Shown here: positions 8,041 through 16,634 of the stretch, piece after piece
Numbering within the stretch: the first letter of the stretch is position 1
Layout: every line of letters starts with the position of its first letter
From: an uncultured Clostridia bacterium
GTDB taxonomy: Bacteria > Bacillota > Clostridia > Christensenellales > CAG-314
Assembly: GCA_944336125.1 (NCBI GenBank)
Contig: CALVLA010000007.1
Location: 1-64,000, forward strand
Direction of reading: 5' to 3'
Length of the DNA stretch: 64,000 nt
The notes under the pieces: model-generated
Told to the model about the DNA's origin: nothing
The model's database searches: none
What the model saw: the letters and a program-made list of their open reading frames with translations, nothing else
Position numbers and translations under genes: made by a program

Positions 8041-9209
8041 TGATGGACGTATACGAAAAATCGCTTTTGTGCCACGAAAAGTGGGCAGGTAAATGGGAAA
8101 CCAAAAGCAGAGCCAAAGTTGAAAATGCAGAAGATTTGAGCCTTGCATACACCCCCGGCGTAGCAAAGCCTTGCCTTGAAATAAAAGAAGACAAAAGCGC
8201 GGCTTACAAATATACTTTGAAAAACAATTTGGTCGCGGTCATTTCCGACGGCAGCGCAGTTTTGGGACTTGGCAACATAGGAGGTCTTGCCGGACTTCCG
8301 GTAATGGAAGGCAAGTGCATACTTTTTAAGGAGTTTGCAGGCGTTGACGCAATTCCTCTTGTGCTTGACACTCAGGACCCTGACGACATTGTAAACACTG
8401 TAAAAAACGTGGCTATAGGCTTCGGCGGCATCAACCTTGAAGATATTTCGGCTCCGAGGTGTTTCGAGGTGGAGAGCAGGCTGAAAGAGATTTTGGACAT
8501 TCCCGTTTTTCACGACGACCAGCACGGTACGGCGATAGTGGTGCTTGCAGGAGTTATCAACAGCCTTAAACTGGTTGGCAAAAAACCCGAAGAAATAAAA
8601 TGCGTAATAAACGGTATGGGGGCTGCGGGAACTTCCATTTGCAGGTTGCTCATGACATACGGCATAAAAAACATGGTGTGCTGCGACAGAGACGGCATAC
8701 TCAACGAAACAAACGCAAAACTTCCGCACCACAAAAAGCTTGTGGAGGAAACGGGTACGCAAAATCTTCACGGTACTCTTTCCGACGCGCTGAAAGGAGC
8801 AGACCTTTTCGTAGGCGTTTCGGTGGCAGGTTGCGTCACACAAGAAATGGTAAAGACAATGAACAGGGACGCCATTATTTTTGCAATGGCAAACCCTAGT
8901 CCCGAAATTATGCCCGACGTTGCAAAACAGGCAGGCGCAAGGGTAGTGGGTACGGGACGAAGCGACTTCCCTAACCAAATAAATAACGTTTTGGCGTTTC
9001 CCGGCGTGTTCAGGGGGGCTTTGGACGCAAAAGCAAAACAAATCACAGAGGGCATGAAGCTCGCTGCCGCAAATGCGATAGCAAACCTTGTGTCAGACGA
9101 ATTGCTTTGTGACGACAAGGTGATTCCGAATCCGTTTGACAAAAGAGTTGCGGCGGCTGTCGCCAAAGCCGTTGCAGACGAGGCAGTTAAAGAAAACATG
9201 GTGAGGTAA
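8040..9209 (+). CDS. NAD(P)-dependent malic enzyme
   Basis: Malic enzyme decarboxylates malate to pyruvate with reduction of NAD or NADP. The 389-residue length is that of the short bacterial form. Seen are the SLAYTPGVA segment (about 38-46), the catalytic lysine region with the metal-binding DDQHGTA motif (about 159-165), the Rossmann glycine motif NGMGAAG (about 192-198), and FAMANPSPE (about 281-289). GGGAG precedes two neighbouring ATGs (8040 and 8043), either of which may be used. Confidence 0.92.
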   Translation: MMDVYEKSLLCHEKWAGKWETKSRAKVENAEDLSLAYTPGVAKPCLEIKEDKSAAYKYTLKNNLVAVISDGSAVLGLGNIGGLAGLPVMEGKCILFKEFAGVDAIPLVLDTQDPDDIVNTVKNVAIGFGGINLEDISAPRCFEVESRLKEILDIPVFHDDQHGTAIVVLAGVINSLKLVGKKPEEIKCVINGMGAAGTSICRLLMTYGIKNMVCCDRDGILNETNAKLPHHKKLVEETGTQNLHGTLSDALKGADLFVGVSVAGCVTQEMVKTMNRDAIIFAMANPSPEIMPDVAKQAGARVVGTGRSDFPNQINNVLAFPGVFRGALDAKAKQITEGMKLAAANAIANLVSDELLCDDKVIPNPFDKRVAAAVAKAVADEAVKENMVR

Positions 9210-9211
9210 AA

Positions 9212-10696
9212 ATGTCTGACAAAAATTTAAACGATTTTTTCGGCGAAGAACTTGAAAAGCAGGAAGAACAACAAAAAAGGCAGGCAAATGCCCAAGCCGT
9301 AGGTTTCGGAGCAGCTAATTCCGACGAAGACGGCAGAAGGGAAATGTTTATCAATGCCGGTATGTACGATTCCCAACAAAAATACACTTCCCGAAAAAGC
9401 AAGGGCAAAAAAGCTTTTTTGATTGCCGTGGGCGCCGTGGTGCTTGCGGTGGTGTTTATGCTGGGGTATCTGACTTACTCTTTGGCAAATCCAGATTTGA
9501 TGTTTATTAAAAACGTGCTTGACCTCGTAAACGAAAACGCTTACATCTGGGACGAAAGCGAGGACAAATATCAGCACGATTACGCTTATCAGGCGGCAAA
9601 AGCAATTCTCGAATCTGTTGACCAGTATTCTACCTTGCTTACGCCTGAAGAATATTACCAGCTCATGAATCCGCAAGTAAGCTACGAGGCATCGCTAGGC
9701 GTAGGGCTTTCTCTCGGCAAAGACGGTTACTTTTTGTCTGAAGTTAAAGTCGGAAGCCCGGCTTATCAGGCAGGATACATGCCGTTTGACGTTATTAACG
9801 CAGTTACAGTAGAGGGTTCCGTTCCCGAAGGACTTGTTTCGGGTACGACTTATCCCGTTACTGTTTCAACCGACATGGACGAATTTGTCAAATACATGAG
9901 TGCCGAAAGAGTTTCGCTGACCGTTACCCGTGACGGAAAATCGGTAGTGCTTCCTTTCATATCTAAAGCTAATTACAATTCCAGCGAGATTGAGTACTAT
10001 TTCGGCGCAAACTTTTCCAATATGTCCGAACCTTACAAACAGCGCATTAATGCTTCGTCGCTTCCCAACAACGTCGGGTACATCAGGGTTACTTCCTTTA
10101 TGAACAACGGCGTCGTGAAGGAAATGGAAAGCGCTATGCGAATTTTCAAAACTACCGGCAAAACAAAGCTTATTCTTGACCTGTGCGGAAACACCGGCGG
10201 ACTCGACACCGCCGCGGAAGGAGTTGGTTCATACCTCCTTTACGACAAAAACAATACTTCCTCCGACGAAATCGTAATGGCTGTGTGCAGAAACAACAAG
10301 GATCAGGTTATCTCGCAAATGTCATGCAAAAGCCTTTACGGCGACTATTTTGACAAATCATCCTCGAAAACGCAGATTGTGGTGCTTACCGACGGTTACA
10401 GCGCAAGCGCAAGTGAGCTTCTGTTGGGTTCGCTTCTCGACTACGGCACCGCTGTGCAGGTGGGTACGACTACTTACGGAAAGGGCATCGCTCAGGGCGT
10501 GATTTTGCTTAAATCGGCTCAGGCAAACATAGACGGTCAGCTTGTCGACTCTTACTGGGCGGCATACATGACCTACGTCAAGTACTACACCCCTAGCGAT
10601 TTCTGTCCGCACGGCGTAGGATTTACTCCTTCCGTCCAAAATACGGCTGATACCTACCAACAAAAAATGTCAAGGGCAATTGAAATTTTAAACTAA
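9212..10696 (+). CDS. membrane-anchored S41 family (C-terminal processing) peptidase
   Basis: S41 peptidases cleave proteins outside the membrane with a Ser-Lys dyad. The 494-residue protein has an acidic cytoplasmic start (1-65), one membrane segment (about 70-92), a helical domain, a diverged PDZ-like region (about 150-260) and the S41 core. The nucleophile serine lies in GYSASASELLLG (about 396-407) and the lysine in TTYGKGIAQ about 25 residues later. It starts two bases after the malic enzyme stop and ends before a strong terminator. Confidence 0.9.
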   Translation: MSDKNLNDFFGEELEKQEEQQKRQANAQAVGFGAANSDEDGRREMFINAGMYDSQQKYTSRKSKGKKAFLIAVGAVVLAVVFMLGYLTYSLANPDLMFIKNVLDLVNENAYIWDESEDKYQHDYAYQAAKAILESVDQYSTLLTPEEYYQLMNPQVSYEASLGVGLSLGKDGYFLSEVKVGSPAYQAGYMPFDVINAVTVEGSVPEGLVSGTTYPVTVSTDMDEFVKYMSAERVSLTVTRDGKSVVLPFISKANYNSSEIEYYFGANFSNMSEPYKQRINASSLPNNVGYIRVTSFMNNGVVKEMESAMRIFKTTGKTKLILDLCGNTGGLDTAAEGVGSYLLYDKNNTSSDEIVMAVCRNNKDQVISQMSCKSLYGDYFDKSSSKTQIVVLTDGYSASASELLLGSLLDYGTAVQVGTTTYGKGIAQGVILLKSAQANIDGQLVDSYWAAYMTYVKYYTPSDFCPHGVGFTPSVQNTADTYQQKMSRAIEILN

Positions 10697-10698
10697 AA

Positions 10699-10726
10699 AA
10701 ACGCGGAAAATTTTCCGCGTTTTTTG
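10699..10726 (+). terminator. intrinsic terminator after the S41 peptidase gene
   Basis: A perfect 11-bp inverted repeat (700-721 of this kilobase) of AACGCGGAAAA and its complement is followed by T residues. Confidence 0.9.
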
Positions 10727-10785
10727 TTTAAAAATTGTCGTACTTCGTCAATTTGATATTTAGCGTGATACTATCAAAATAATGC

Positions 10786-10814
10786 TTGAATTTTGGTTTT
10801 TGTTGTGTTAAAGT
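10786..10814 (+). promoter_or_regulatory. promoter of the ECF S-component gene
   Basis: TTGAAT (10786-10791) and TAAAGT (10809-10814) are 17 bases apart. No riboswitch is recognisable in the short leader. Confidence 0.6.
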
Positions 10815-10833
10815 CATTTGCAAGAGGTGTGAT

Positions 10834-11397
10834 ATGAACAAAAATCTTTTACTTTTGACAAGAACCGCGGTTATGCTCGCATTGGTCGTCGTTTTTCAGT
10901 GGCTGGGAAAAATGCTGGGGGACGCTATCTTCCCGGGCGTCGGTTCGACTATTCTCGTAGGATCTCTCGTTAACCTCGTTTTGTACGTTACCGCAATTTA
11001 CTGCGGAGTCATCGGAGCAGTGTGCGTGGGATTTTTGACGCCTGTCATGGCGTTTGTCATAGGGCAGTTGGCTTTTCCTGTGCTCATGCCTTTCGTGGGG
11101 CTTGGCAACGCTATACTCGCCGTAGTTTTTTGGGCTGTCAACAAATATCTCAAAATCAACTCCTCGGCAAAAGTGGTGACAGGCGTTGTTGCGGCAAGTC
11201 TTTTGAAGTTCCTTTATATGGGTTTCGCTCTCGTCGCTTTACTTCCTTCTCTCGGTTTTAACGAAAAACAGGTGGCTGTACTTTCTGCCAACTACGGCTG
11301 GGTTCAGCTTGTTGCGGCGGTTGTCGGCGGCATCATCTTCTTCGGAGTCTGGCAGGGACTTAAAAAAGCAAAAGTTCAGCAGGTTTCGGAAATGTAA
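10834..11397 (+). CDS. ECF transporter S-component-like membrane protein, substrate unknown
   Basis: The 187-residue protein has about six membrane segments and the typical start of S-components (T-R-T-A-V-M-L-A-L-V-V-V-F-Q-W). The overall size and glycine-rich helices fit, but no substrate signature is clear. The ATG at 10834 is chosen because AGAGGTG lies just before it; an in-frame ATG at 10786 falls in the promoter. It is a single-gene unit between terminators. Confidence 0.65.
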   Translation: MNKNLLLLTRTAVMLALVVVFQWLGKMLGDAIFPGVGSTILVGSLVNLVLYVTAIYCGVIGAVCVGFLTPVMAFVIGQLAFPVLMPFVGLGNAILAVVFWAVNKYLKINSSAKVVTGVVAASLLKFLYMGFALVALLPSLGFNEKQVAVLSANYGWVQLVAAVVGGIIFFGVWQGLKKAKVQQVSEM

Positions 11398-11408
11398 ACA
11401 AAAAAATC

Positions 11409-11433
11409 GACCCCTTCGCGGGGTCATTTTTTT
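11409..11433. terminator. bidirectional terminator between convergent genes
   Basis: GACCCC (11409-11414) pairs with GGGGTC (11420-11425), followed by T on the plus strand and preceded by A. It overlaps the stop codon of the minus-strand gene. Confidence 0.85.
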
Positions 11434-11864
11434 ATGTACCAGTTGTCGTAAAGTCCGTACAGTTTGCTTGAAATTTCCACCCCCGCGACTTTTTCCACGG
11501 GTCTGAAAAAATCTCTGCTTTCCTGCGAAAAATTTTGCTTTTCCTCAAAAGGAGCATTTTCCTGCTTGTCTGCGGCTTTTTCCTCAGTTTGCTCGTCGTT
11601 TGTTTTGTTTTCGCTTTTTGACGTAAATTTTTGCATGAGTTCGAATACGGCCGGATTTGTCATGAGCTGCATCATCGCTTGGTTTTTTTCTTCCTCGGTC
11701 GCGTTTTTGTCGGCAAATTTGGCTACGTGGGGGAGCAGCGACATCATGTCGGAATTTGACAACATTCCCATTATGTCGTTTAACGAACTTTTTGTTCCGC
11801 CGCTCTTTTTTTTGTTGAGTCCGCTTAATGCCAAAAATCCCAAAACGATGGGTAACAGGTTCAT
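11424..11864 (-). CDS. hypothetical protein with N-terminal hydrophobic segment
   Basis: I do not recognise a family. The 146-residue protein starts with a short hydrophobic segment (about 2-14), then a K-rich and M-rich helical part (SLNDIMGMLS, ADKNATEEEKNQAMMQLM) and a charged, low-complexity middle (about 85-115), ending with an aromatic tail. The ATG at 11864 follows a clear GGGAGG; an in-frame ATG at 11909 has none. It is divergent from a small gene (11947) with a similar helical, charged character. Confidence 0.6.
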   Translation of the reverse strand: MNLLPIVLGFLALSGLNKKKSGGTKSSLNDIMGMLSNSDMMSLLPHVAKFADKNATEEEKNQAMMQLMTNPAVFELMQKFTSKSENKTNDEQTEEKAADKQENAPFEEKQNFSQESRDFFRPVEKVAGVEISSKLYGLYDNWYIKK

Positions 11865-11946
11865 AAAAAAACCTCCCGTTAAAGTAGTCAATATATTGTA
11901 TGCAAGCATATATATTTGTAGTGAGTTTTTTTAAGGAGAATTTTTT

Positions 11947-12198
11947 ATGAATTTCGATAACGGCAAGGGACTGAGCAAACAGCAAATCGAGTTTTTTACC
12001 AAACTCATCAACTACTACGACAAAAACGGCGAGGACAAACTTATCAAAGATATTTTTGAAAACGTCGCGTCGCAAAAACGGCAGGGCAAACTTTCCAACG
12101 AGCAAATCAGACAGTTTGTGAAAAACGTGTCGCCTATGCTTAACCAAAAACAAAAGGAAAAATTAAACGGTTTGGTGGAAGATTTGCTTAAAATTTAA
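11947..12198 (+). CDS. small hypothetical helical protein
   Basis: The 83-residue protein is charged and predicted helical (K-Q-Q-I-E-F-F-T-K-L-I-N-Y-Y), without membrane segment or cysteine. AAGGAG precedes the ATG. It is divergent from the hypothetical gene at 11424-11864, and the two might act together. No function can be assigned. Confidence 0.65.
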   Translation: MNFDNGKGLSKQQIEFFTKLINYYDKNGEDKLIKDIFENVASQKRQGKLSNEQIRQFVKNVSPMLNQKQKEKLNGLVEDLLKI

Positions 12199-12200
12199 TT

Positions 12201-12233
12201 TAATTAAACCCGGCTTTGAGCCGGGTTTAATTA
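12201..12233. terminator. bidirectional terminator between convergent genes
   Basis: A 14-bp perfect stem (12201-12214 with 12220-12233) around TTTGA separates the small hypothetical gene from the cysteine desulfurase-family gene. Confidence 0.85.
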
Positions 12234-13361
12234 TTCCGAAATTTCCTTTATCGCACGCAAAAAAGTTATCACTTCGTTTCTATTGTTTTCCGCAGAAACG
12301 CTTGCTCGCACGAGTCCTTCCTTGTCTGTTCCCAAATGTTTGTGAATAAGAGGCGCGCAGTGAAGTCCCGAGCGTACTGCGATTTCGTATTTTTCGGCAA
12401 GTATATCCGCCGCCGTCATTGAGTCGATGCCTTCTATCTTGAAACTGACGATTCCGCTTTTAAAGTTAGGACATGAAAGAACCGTTACTTTTTTCAGCGT
12501 GTGAAGTCCGTCGTAAAGCATTTTGGCGAGTTCTTTCCGTTTTTCGGCATTTGAATTTTTTGTCTTTTCGTACCAGTCGATTGCCGCGTTGAGTCCTAAA
12601 ATTGCAGGCAGATTTTGCGTGCCGCTTTCAAAGCACTCAGGCGAAGTTGTGGGCTGCGTGAGAAGGTGCGAGTCGGTTCCCGTTCCGCCGTAAAGGATAG
12701 GGGTTGGTTTTGCTTCGTCCTTAAAGCAAAGGCAGCCCAGACCCATTATGCCGTGAAGCCCTTTGTGCGCAGGAAATGCCAAAAGGTCGATGTTTTGTTT
12801 TTCCATATTTACGTCGGCGTATCCTACGCTCTGCGCGCCGTCCACGATAAAAATCAGTTTGTTGTTTTTTGTTATTTTTCCTATTTCCTCGATTTCCTGT
12901 TCGGCACCCGTTACGTTTGATATGTGTCCTAAAACAACCATACGAGTGTTTCGTTTTATTTCGCGCTGTACGTCAAGAGGGGAAATTTTGTTTTCCTTGT
13001 CGGGTACTAAAAAACTTACCTCCGCAATGCCGCGGCGTTTAAGCTCGAAAAGAGGACGCAATACCGAATTGTGCTCGGACAGGCTTGATATGATGTGACA
13101 GCCGCGGGTTATGCTTCCCAGTATCGCCTGATTCAATGCCGTAGTGCAGTTGAGCGAAAACACTACGTTGTCGGGATTGGGACATCCTACCAGTTTCGCT
13201 ATTTTCTCGCGTGTTTCCGCCATTTTTAGGCTTCCTTCTATTGCCTGTCTGTGCGCGGATCTTCCCGGATTTGCCGAAAGATGCGTCAACGCGTAATTGA
13301 CTGCTTGTATCACTTCCGGCGGCTTGTATCCCGTCGTCGCAGCGTTGTCAAAGTATATCAT
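12231..13361 (-). CDS. cysteine desulfurase family protein (class V aminotransferase)
   Basis: The 376-residue PLP enzyme resembles the NifS/SufS-like family often found beside DUF3343. Seen are the start YFDNAATTGYKP, the substrate loop SEHNSV (about 98-103), the PLP-lysine region AFPAHKGLHG (K at about 200) and the cysteine in RSGLHCAPLIHK (about 338), the sulfur-carrying residue of desulfurases. AAGGAG precedes the ATG. It is divergent from a DUF3343 gene, a pairing linked to sulfur or selenium transfer in Clostridia. The sulfur acceptor is not known. Confidence 0.85.
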   Translation of the reverse strand: MIYFDNAATTGYKPPEVIQAVNYALTHLSANPGRSAHRQAIEGSLKMAETREKIAKLVGCPNPDNVVFSLNCTTALNQAILGSITRGCHIISSLSEHNSVLRPLFELKRRGIAEVSFLVPDKENKISPLDVQREIKRNTRMVVLGHISNVTGAEQEIEEIGKITKNNKLIFIVDGAQSVGYADVNMEKQNIDLLAFPAHKGLHGIMGLGCLCFKDEAKPTPILYGGTGTDSHLLTQPTTSPECFESGTQNLPAILGLNAAIDWYEKTKNSNAEKRKELAKMLYDGLHTLKKVTVLSCPNFKSGIVSFKIEGIDSMTAADILAEKYEIAVRSGLHCAPLIHKHLGTDKEGLVRASVSAENNRNEVITFLRAIKEISE

Positions 13362-13460
13362 CTTTTTCTCCTTAACAAATTTTTGTTTTTGTCAGTACAA
13401 TATACTATGCTGCTTTTTCCTCTTTTAGTTATTGCGGCAAATCTTTTCGGAGTATGGTTT

Positions 13461-13706
13461 ATGTATTATATAATCGTCGTATTCCGCTCGCGAAACCAAA
13501 CTGCCAGAATGTTTGACGTTTTCAGGTCATACGGCATAAACTGCAATATAATAAATACGCCGCGGCAGGCTAACGTGGGGTGCGGTTTAAGCCTCAGGAT
13601 TAGCGAAAACGACCTTTACAACGCGCGCGTCGTAGTCAACAAACATCCTCAATCGAGTTTTGTCGGCTTTTTTAAAGTTTACGCAAACGGAAAAATTTTT
13701 TGCTGA
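13461..13706 (+). CDS. DUF3343 protein (putative Se/S carrier-like)
   Basis: The 81-residue protein matches DUF3343: an aromatic start followed by VVFRSRNQT, then the cysteine-containing PRQANVGCGLSLR and the basic N-x-A-R-V-V end. I chose the ATG at 13461, eight bases after CGGAG and at the position where family members begin. The frame stays open upstream, and an ATG at 13407 would add a hydrophobic 18-residue extension. A promoter (TTAACA 13372, TACAAT 13396) starts transcription near 13408. Divergent partner of the cysteine desulfurase gene. Confidence 0.75.
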   Translation: MYYIIVVFRSRNQTARMFDVFRSYGINCNIINTPRQANVGCGLSLRISENDLYNARVVVNKHPQSSFVGFFKVYANGKIFC

Positions 13707-13724
13707 AAAGGGTTTGATAAAGTA

Positions 13725-13753
13725 TTTACAATTGACAAAAATTTGTTTATAAT
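13725..13753 (+). promoter_or_regulatory. promoter of nth
   Basis: TTTACA (13725-13730) and a perfect TATAAT (13748-13753) are 17 bases apart. The start near 13759 would make the transcript begin with the hairpin at 13758-13784. Confidence 0.8.
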
Positions 13754-13757
13754 ATTT

Positions 13758-13784
13758 CGGATAGGAAAGGCTTTTTTCTATCCG
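13758..13784 (+). promoter_or_regulatory. 5'-terminal leader hairpin of nth
   Basis: CGGATAG (13758-13764) pairs with CTATCCG (13778-13784), extended by GAAA/TTTT. The only ribosome-binding-like bases (AGGAAAGG) are inside the stem, and ATTTATTTTT separates it from the ATG. It may be the terminator of the preceding gene, an mRNA-stabilising cap, or an attenuator. Confidence 0.6.
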
Positions 13785-13794
13785 ATTTATTTTT

Positions 13795-14415
13795 ATGAAC
13801 CAGCGTACGAAAGAAATTTTGGATATCTTAAAACAGCGATTCCCCGAGGCTAAAAGCGAGCTTGTTTTCAACTCGCCTTTTCAGCTCCTTGTCGCAGTCG
13901 TGCTTTCGGCTCAGTGTACCGACAAACGCGTCAATTCAGTCACTGAAAAATTGTTTGCCGTCGCTCCTACGCCTGAAAAAATGCTGCAACTGTCCATAGA
14001 GGATATCGAAAAATATATCTTTTCCTGCGGGTTTTACAAAAACAAGGCAAAATTTATTCACAGCCTCAGTTTCGACATAGTTACGCGTTTCGGCGGTGAG
14101 GTTCCTTCAAACAAAAAGGATCTCGAATCTCTCGCGGGCGTCGGCAAAAAAACCGCAAACGTCGTGTATGCCGTCGGCTTCGGCGGACAAGCTATTGCCG
14201 TAGATACACACGTTTTCCGCGTGTCAAACAGGCTGGGAATTACTCAGTCAAACAACGTTCAGACAAGCCAAAAGCAGCTGGAAGAAGCTATCGACCCTGA
14301 CCTTTGGGCCGACAGTCATCACCTTCTGCTTCTTTTCGGCAGGTACGTTTGCAAAAGTCAGAATCCAAATTGCGTAGACTGTCCTCTGACGGCTTACTGC
14401 AAATATAAAGTATAA
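13795..14415 (+). CDS. nth: endonuclease III
   Basis: Endonuclease III removes oxidised pyrimidines and cuts the abasic site in base-excision repair. The 206-residue protein has the helix-hairpin-helix LAGVGKKTANVV (about 114-125) with the catalytic lysine, the catalytic aspartate in VDTHVFRVSNRLG (about 137-149), and the C-x6-C-x2-C-x5-C cluster ligands at the C-terminus. No ribosome binding site is visible before the ATG; the start follows from family alignment. Confidence 0.95.
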   Translation: MNQRTKEILDILKQRFPEAKSELVFNSPFQLLVAVVLSAQCTDKRVNSVTEKLFAVAPTPEKMLQLSIEDIEKYIFSCGFYKNKAKFIHSLSFDIVTRFGGEVPSNKKDLESLAGVGKKTANVVYAVGFGGQAIAVDTHVFRVSNRLGITQSNNVQTSQKQLEEAIDPDLWADSHHLLLLFGRYVCKSQNPNCVDCPLTAYCKYKV

Positions 14416-14426
14416 AGGAGTTTGAA

Positions 14427-15260
14427 ATGTTTGAAATTGTTAAAAAAACAATGTTGACAGACAGCGTTATCGAATACGTCCTTAACGCTCCGAAAGTCGC
14501 TGCTAAGGCTTTGCCTGGTCAATTTATTCTCCTTCGTATCGACGCTGAAGGCGAAAGAGTTCCTTTCACCATCTCGGACTACGACAGAGAAAAGGGCACC
14601 ATTACGCTTCTTATTCAGTCGGTCGGCGCTACTACAATGCGTTTGGCTAAAATGAACGAGGGCGATTGCCTCCACGATATCGTAGGACCTCTCGGCGTTG
14701 CTACCGATTTGTCCGAAAGCAACAAAATTCTTCTCGTTGCCGGCGGTATCGGTGTTGCCGTTCTTTACCCACAGGCTAAATACCTCAAATCAATCGGCAA
14801 AAAAGTAGTTTGCGTCATGGGCGCTCGTAACGTCAGCCTCCTCGCTTACCTCGAAGAAATGAAACAGGTTTGCGACGAACTTTACGTTACTACCGACGAC
14901 GGCACTTACGGCGAAAAAGGCTTCGTTACAAACGTTGTTCAAAGAATTTTCGAACAGGACAAAAACGCTTATGACCTCGTATTCGCAGTAGGTCCGCTCC
15001 CGATGATGAGAGCTGTTTGCAACGTAACCAAAACTTTCGGCATCCACACCGTAGTCAGCATGAACCCTATCATGATTGACGGAACCGGTATGTGCGGCTG
15101 CTGCCGTCTTACCGTAGGCGGCGTAGTTAAATACGCTTGCGTAGACGGTCCTGAATTCGACGGTCATCAGGTTGACTTTGACGAAGTCATCAACCGTAAC
15201 AGATATTTCAGCGAAATCGAAAAACAACACGTCTGCAATTTGACGGGGGAGGTAAGATAA
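14427..15260 (+). CDS. NfnA-type FAD/[2Fe-2S] oxidoreductase subunit (sulfide dehydrogenase beta-like)
   Basis: The 277-residue protein is the small subunit of NADH-dependent ferredoxin:NADP oxidoreductase or a close homologue (SudB). The N-terminal FAD-binding barrel holds R-V-P-F-T-I-S-D (about 49-56), the NAD-binding half has the VAGGIGVAVLYP motif (about 109-120), and the C-terminal cluster motif C-G-C-C-R with a later Y-A-C-V-D-G lies at about 223-250. AAAGGAG precedes the ATG; the stop abuts the next start. Confidence 0.88.
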   Translation: MFEIVKKTMLTDSVIEYVLNAPKVAAKALPGQFILLRIDAEGERVPFTISDYDREKGTITLLIQSVGATTMRLAKMNEGDCLHDIVGPLGVATDLSESNKILLVAGGIGVAVLYPQAKYLKSIGKKVVCVMGARNVSLLAYLEEMKQVCDELYVTTDDGTYGEKGFVTNVVQRIFEQDKNAYDLVFAVGPLPMMRAVCNVTKTFGIHTVVSMNPIMIDGTGMCGCCRLTVGGVVKYACVDGPEFDGHQVDFDEVINRNRYFSEIEKQHVCNLTGEVR

Positions 15261-16631
15261 ATGGCTAAAATCGAAAGACAACATCCTATCGAACTGGATG
15301 CTGAAGTCAGAAAACACAGTTTTTGCGAAGTAACAGACGGTTTTGACGAGGAAAGGGCTCTTATCGAAGCTTCGAGATGCCTCAACTGCAAAAACGCTCC
15401 TTGCAAAAAGGGCTGCCCTGTCGAAATCGACATTCCTGAATTTATCGGATTTATCAAAGAAAAGAAATATTTCGAAGCTCTTGCTTCTATCAAAAAGACA
15501 AGCAACCTTCCTGCAGTTTGCGGTCGTGTTTGCCCTCAGGAAACTCAATGCGAGCAGCACTGCATCAGAGGCAGAATGGAAGGTCCTGTAGCTATCGGTA
15601 CTCTTGAGAGATTTGTCGCTGACAGATTCCTCAACGAAGAAATCGAAGTAAAAAAACCTGAACGCATCGGCAAATCGGTAGCGGTAGTCGGCAGCGGTCC
15701 TAGCGGACTTACTTTGGCGGGCGACCTCGCTAACGCAGGCGTAGACGTTACCATTTTCGAAGCTTTCCACGAAGCCGGCGGCGTTTTGCTTTACGGTATT
15801 CCTGAATTCCGTCTTCCTAAGGAAATCGTTAAAAAGGAAATCGAAAACCTTAAAAAACTCGGCGTTAAAATCGAACTTAACACCGTTGTCGGAAAAACCG
15901 TTTTCCTCGACGAACTCAGAAAACAGTTTGACGCGGTTTACCTCTGCTCGGGCGCAGGTCTTCCTATGTTCCTCGGCATCCCCGGCGAAAACCTCAACGG
16001 CGTTATGAGCGCAAACGAGTTCCTCACAAGGGTTAACCTTATGAAGGCTTACAAACCCGGTGCCGCAACTCCTATCAAAATCGGCAAGCACGTAGCCGTT
16101 GTAGGCGCGGGCAACGTTGCTATGGACGCGGCTCGTACTGCAATGCGTCTCGGCGCCGAAAGCGTTTCCGTAGTTTACAGAAGAAGCAGAGAAGAAGTTC
16201 CTGCTCGTGCCGAAGAAGTAAGACACGCTATGGAAGAAGGTGTTGAATTTAAATTCCTCACCAACCCTGTACGTATCGAAGGCGAAAACGGCGCGGTAAG
16301 CAAAATGGTTTGCGTTAAAATGGAACTCGGCGAACCTGACGCAAGCGGTCGTCGTTCTCCTATCACTATTCCTAACAGCGAATTCGATCTTCCATGCGAC
16401 ACCGTTATCATCGCTTTGGGTACTAAGTCAAGCCCAATCATCTCGGGCAGCGCTCCTGAACTCGAAGTCAGCAAAAAAGGTCTCGTAATCGTTGACGAAA
16501 ACAACAAAACAAACCTCGACAATGTTTTCGCAGGCGGCGACAACGTTACAGGTGCGGCTACCGTTATCCTCGCTATGGGTGCCGGCAAAAATGCTGCAAA
16601 AGCAATTCTTAAATTACTTGAAGGAAAATAA
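15261..16631 (+). CDS. gltA: NfnB-type / glutamate synthase small-subunit-like oxidoreductase
   Basis: The 456-residue protein is the large partner of the preceding subunit. An N-terminal region carries eight cysteines for two [4Fe-4S] clusters (C-x2-C-x3-C-x3-C at about 39-50 and a second group near 86-101). Two dinucleotide folds follow: VVGSGPSGLTLAGDLA (about 141) for FAD and VVGAGNVAMDAARTA (about 279) for NADPH. Together the pair probably performs flavin-based electron bifurcation between NADH, ferredoxin and NADPH. The older name is glutamate synthase, small chain; no large GltB-type subunit is present. Confidence 0.88.
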   Translation: MAKIERQHPIELDAEVRKHSFCEVTDGFDEERALIEASRCLNCKNAPCKKGCPVEIDIPEFIGFIKEKKYFEALASIKKTSNLPAVCGRVCPQETQCEQHCIRGRMEGPVAIGTLERFVADRFLNEEIEVKKPERIGKSVAVVGSGPSGLTLAGDLANAGVDVTIFEAFHEAGGVLLYGIPEFRLPKEIVKKEIENLKKLGVKIELNTVVGKTVFLDELRKQFDAVYLCSGAGLPMFLGIPGENLNGVMSANEFLTRVNLMKAYKPGAATPIKIGKHVAVVGAGNVAMDAARTAMRLGAESVSVVYRRSREEVPARAEEVRHAMEEGVEFKFLTNPVRIEGENGAVSKMVCVKMELGEPDASGRRSPITIPNSEFDLPCDTVIIALGTKSSPIISGSAPELEVSKKGLVIVDENNKTNLDNVFAGGDNVTGAATVILAMGAGKNAAKAILKLLEGK

Positions 16632-16634
16632 AAA

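Noticed and set aside
7746-9041. Minus-strand open frame of 431 codons opposite the ABC ATPase and malic enzyme
   Set aside because: Antisense of two genes in an operon; cysteine/histidine-rich shadow with no recognisable domain.
10754-10778. TTGATA...TATCAA inverted repeat before the ECF S-component gene
   Set aside because: Six-base arms with a 13-base spacer in A/T-rich DNA; could be an operator but nothing else supports it.
14790-16226. Long minus-strand open frame (478 codons) across the NfnA/NfnB-type genes
   Set aside because: Shadow of two clear enzyme genes; phenylalanine/serine-rich nonsense composition and no ribosome binding site.
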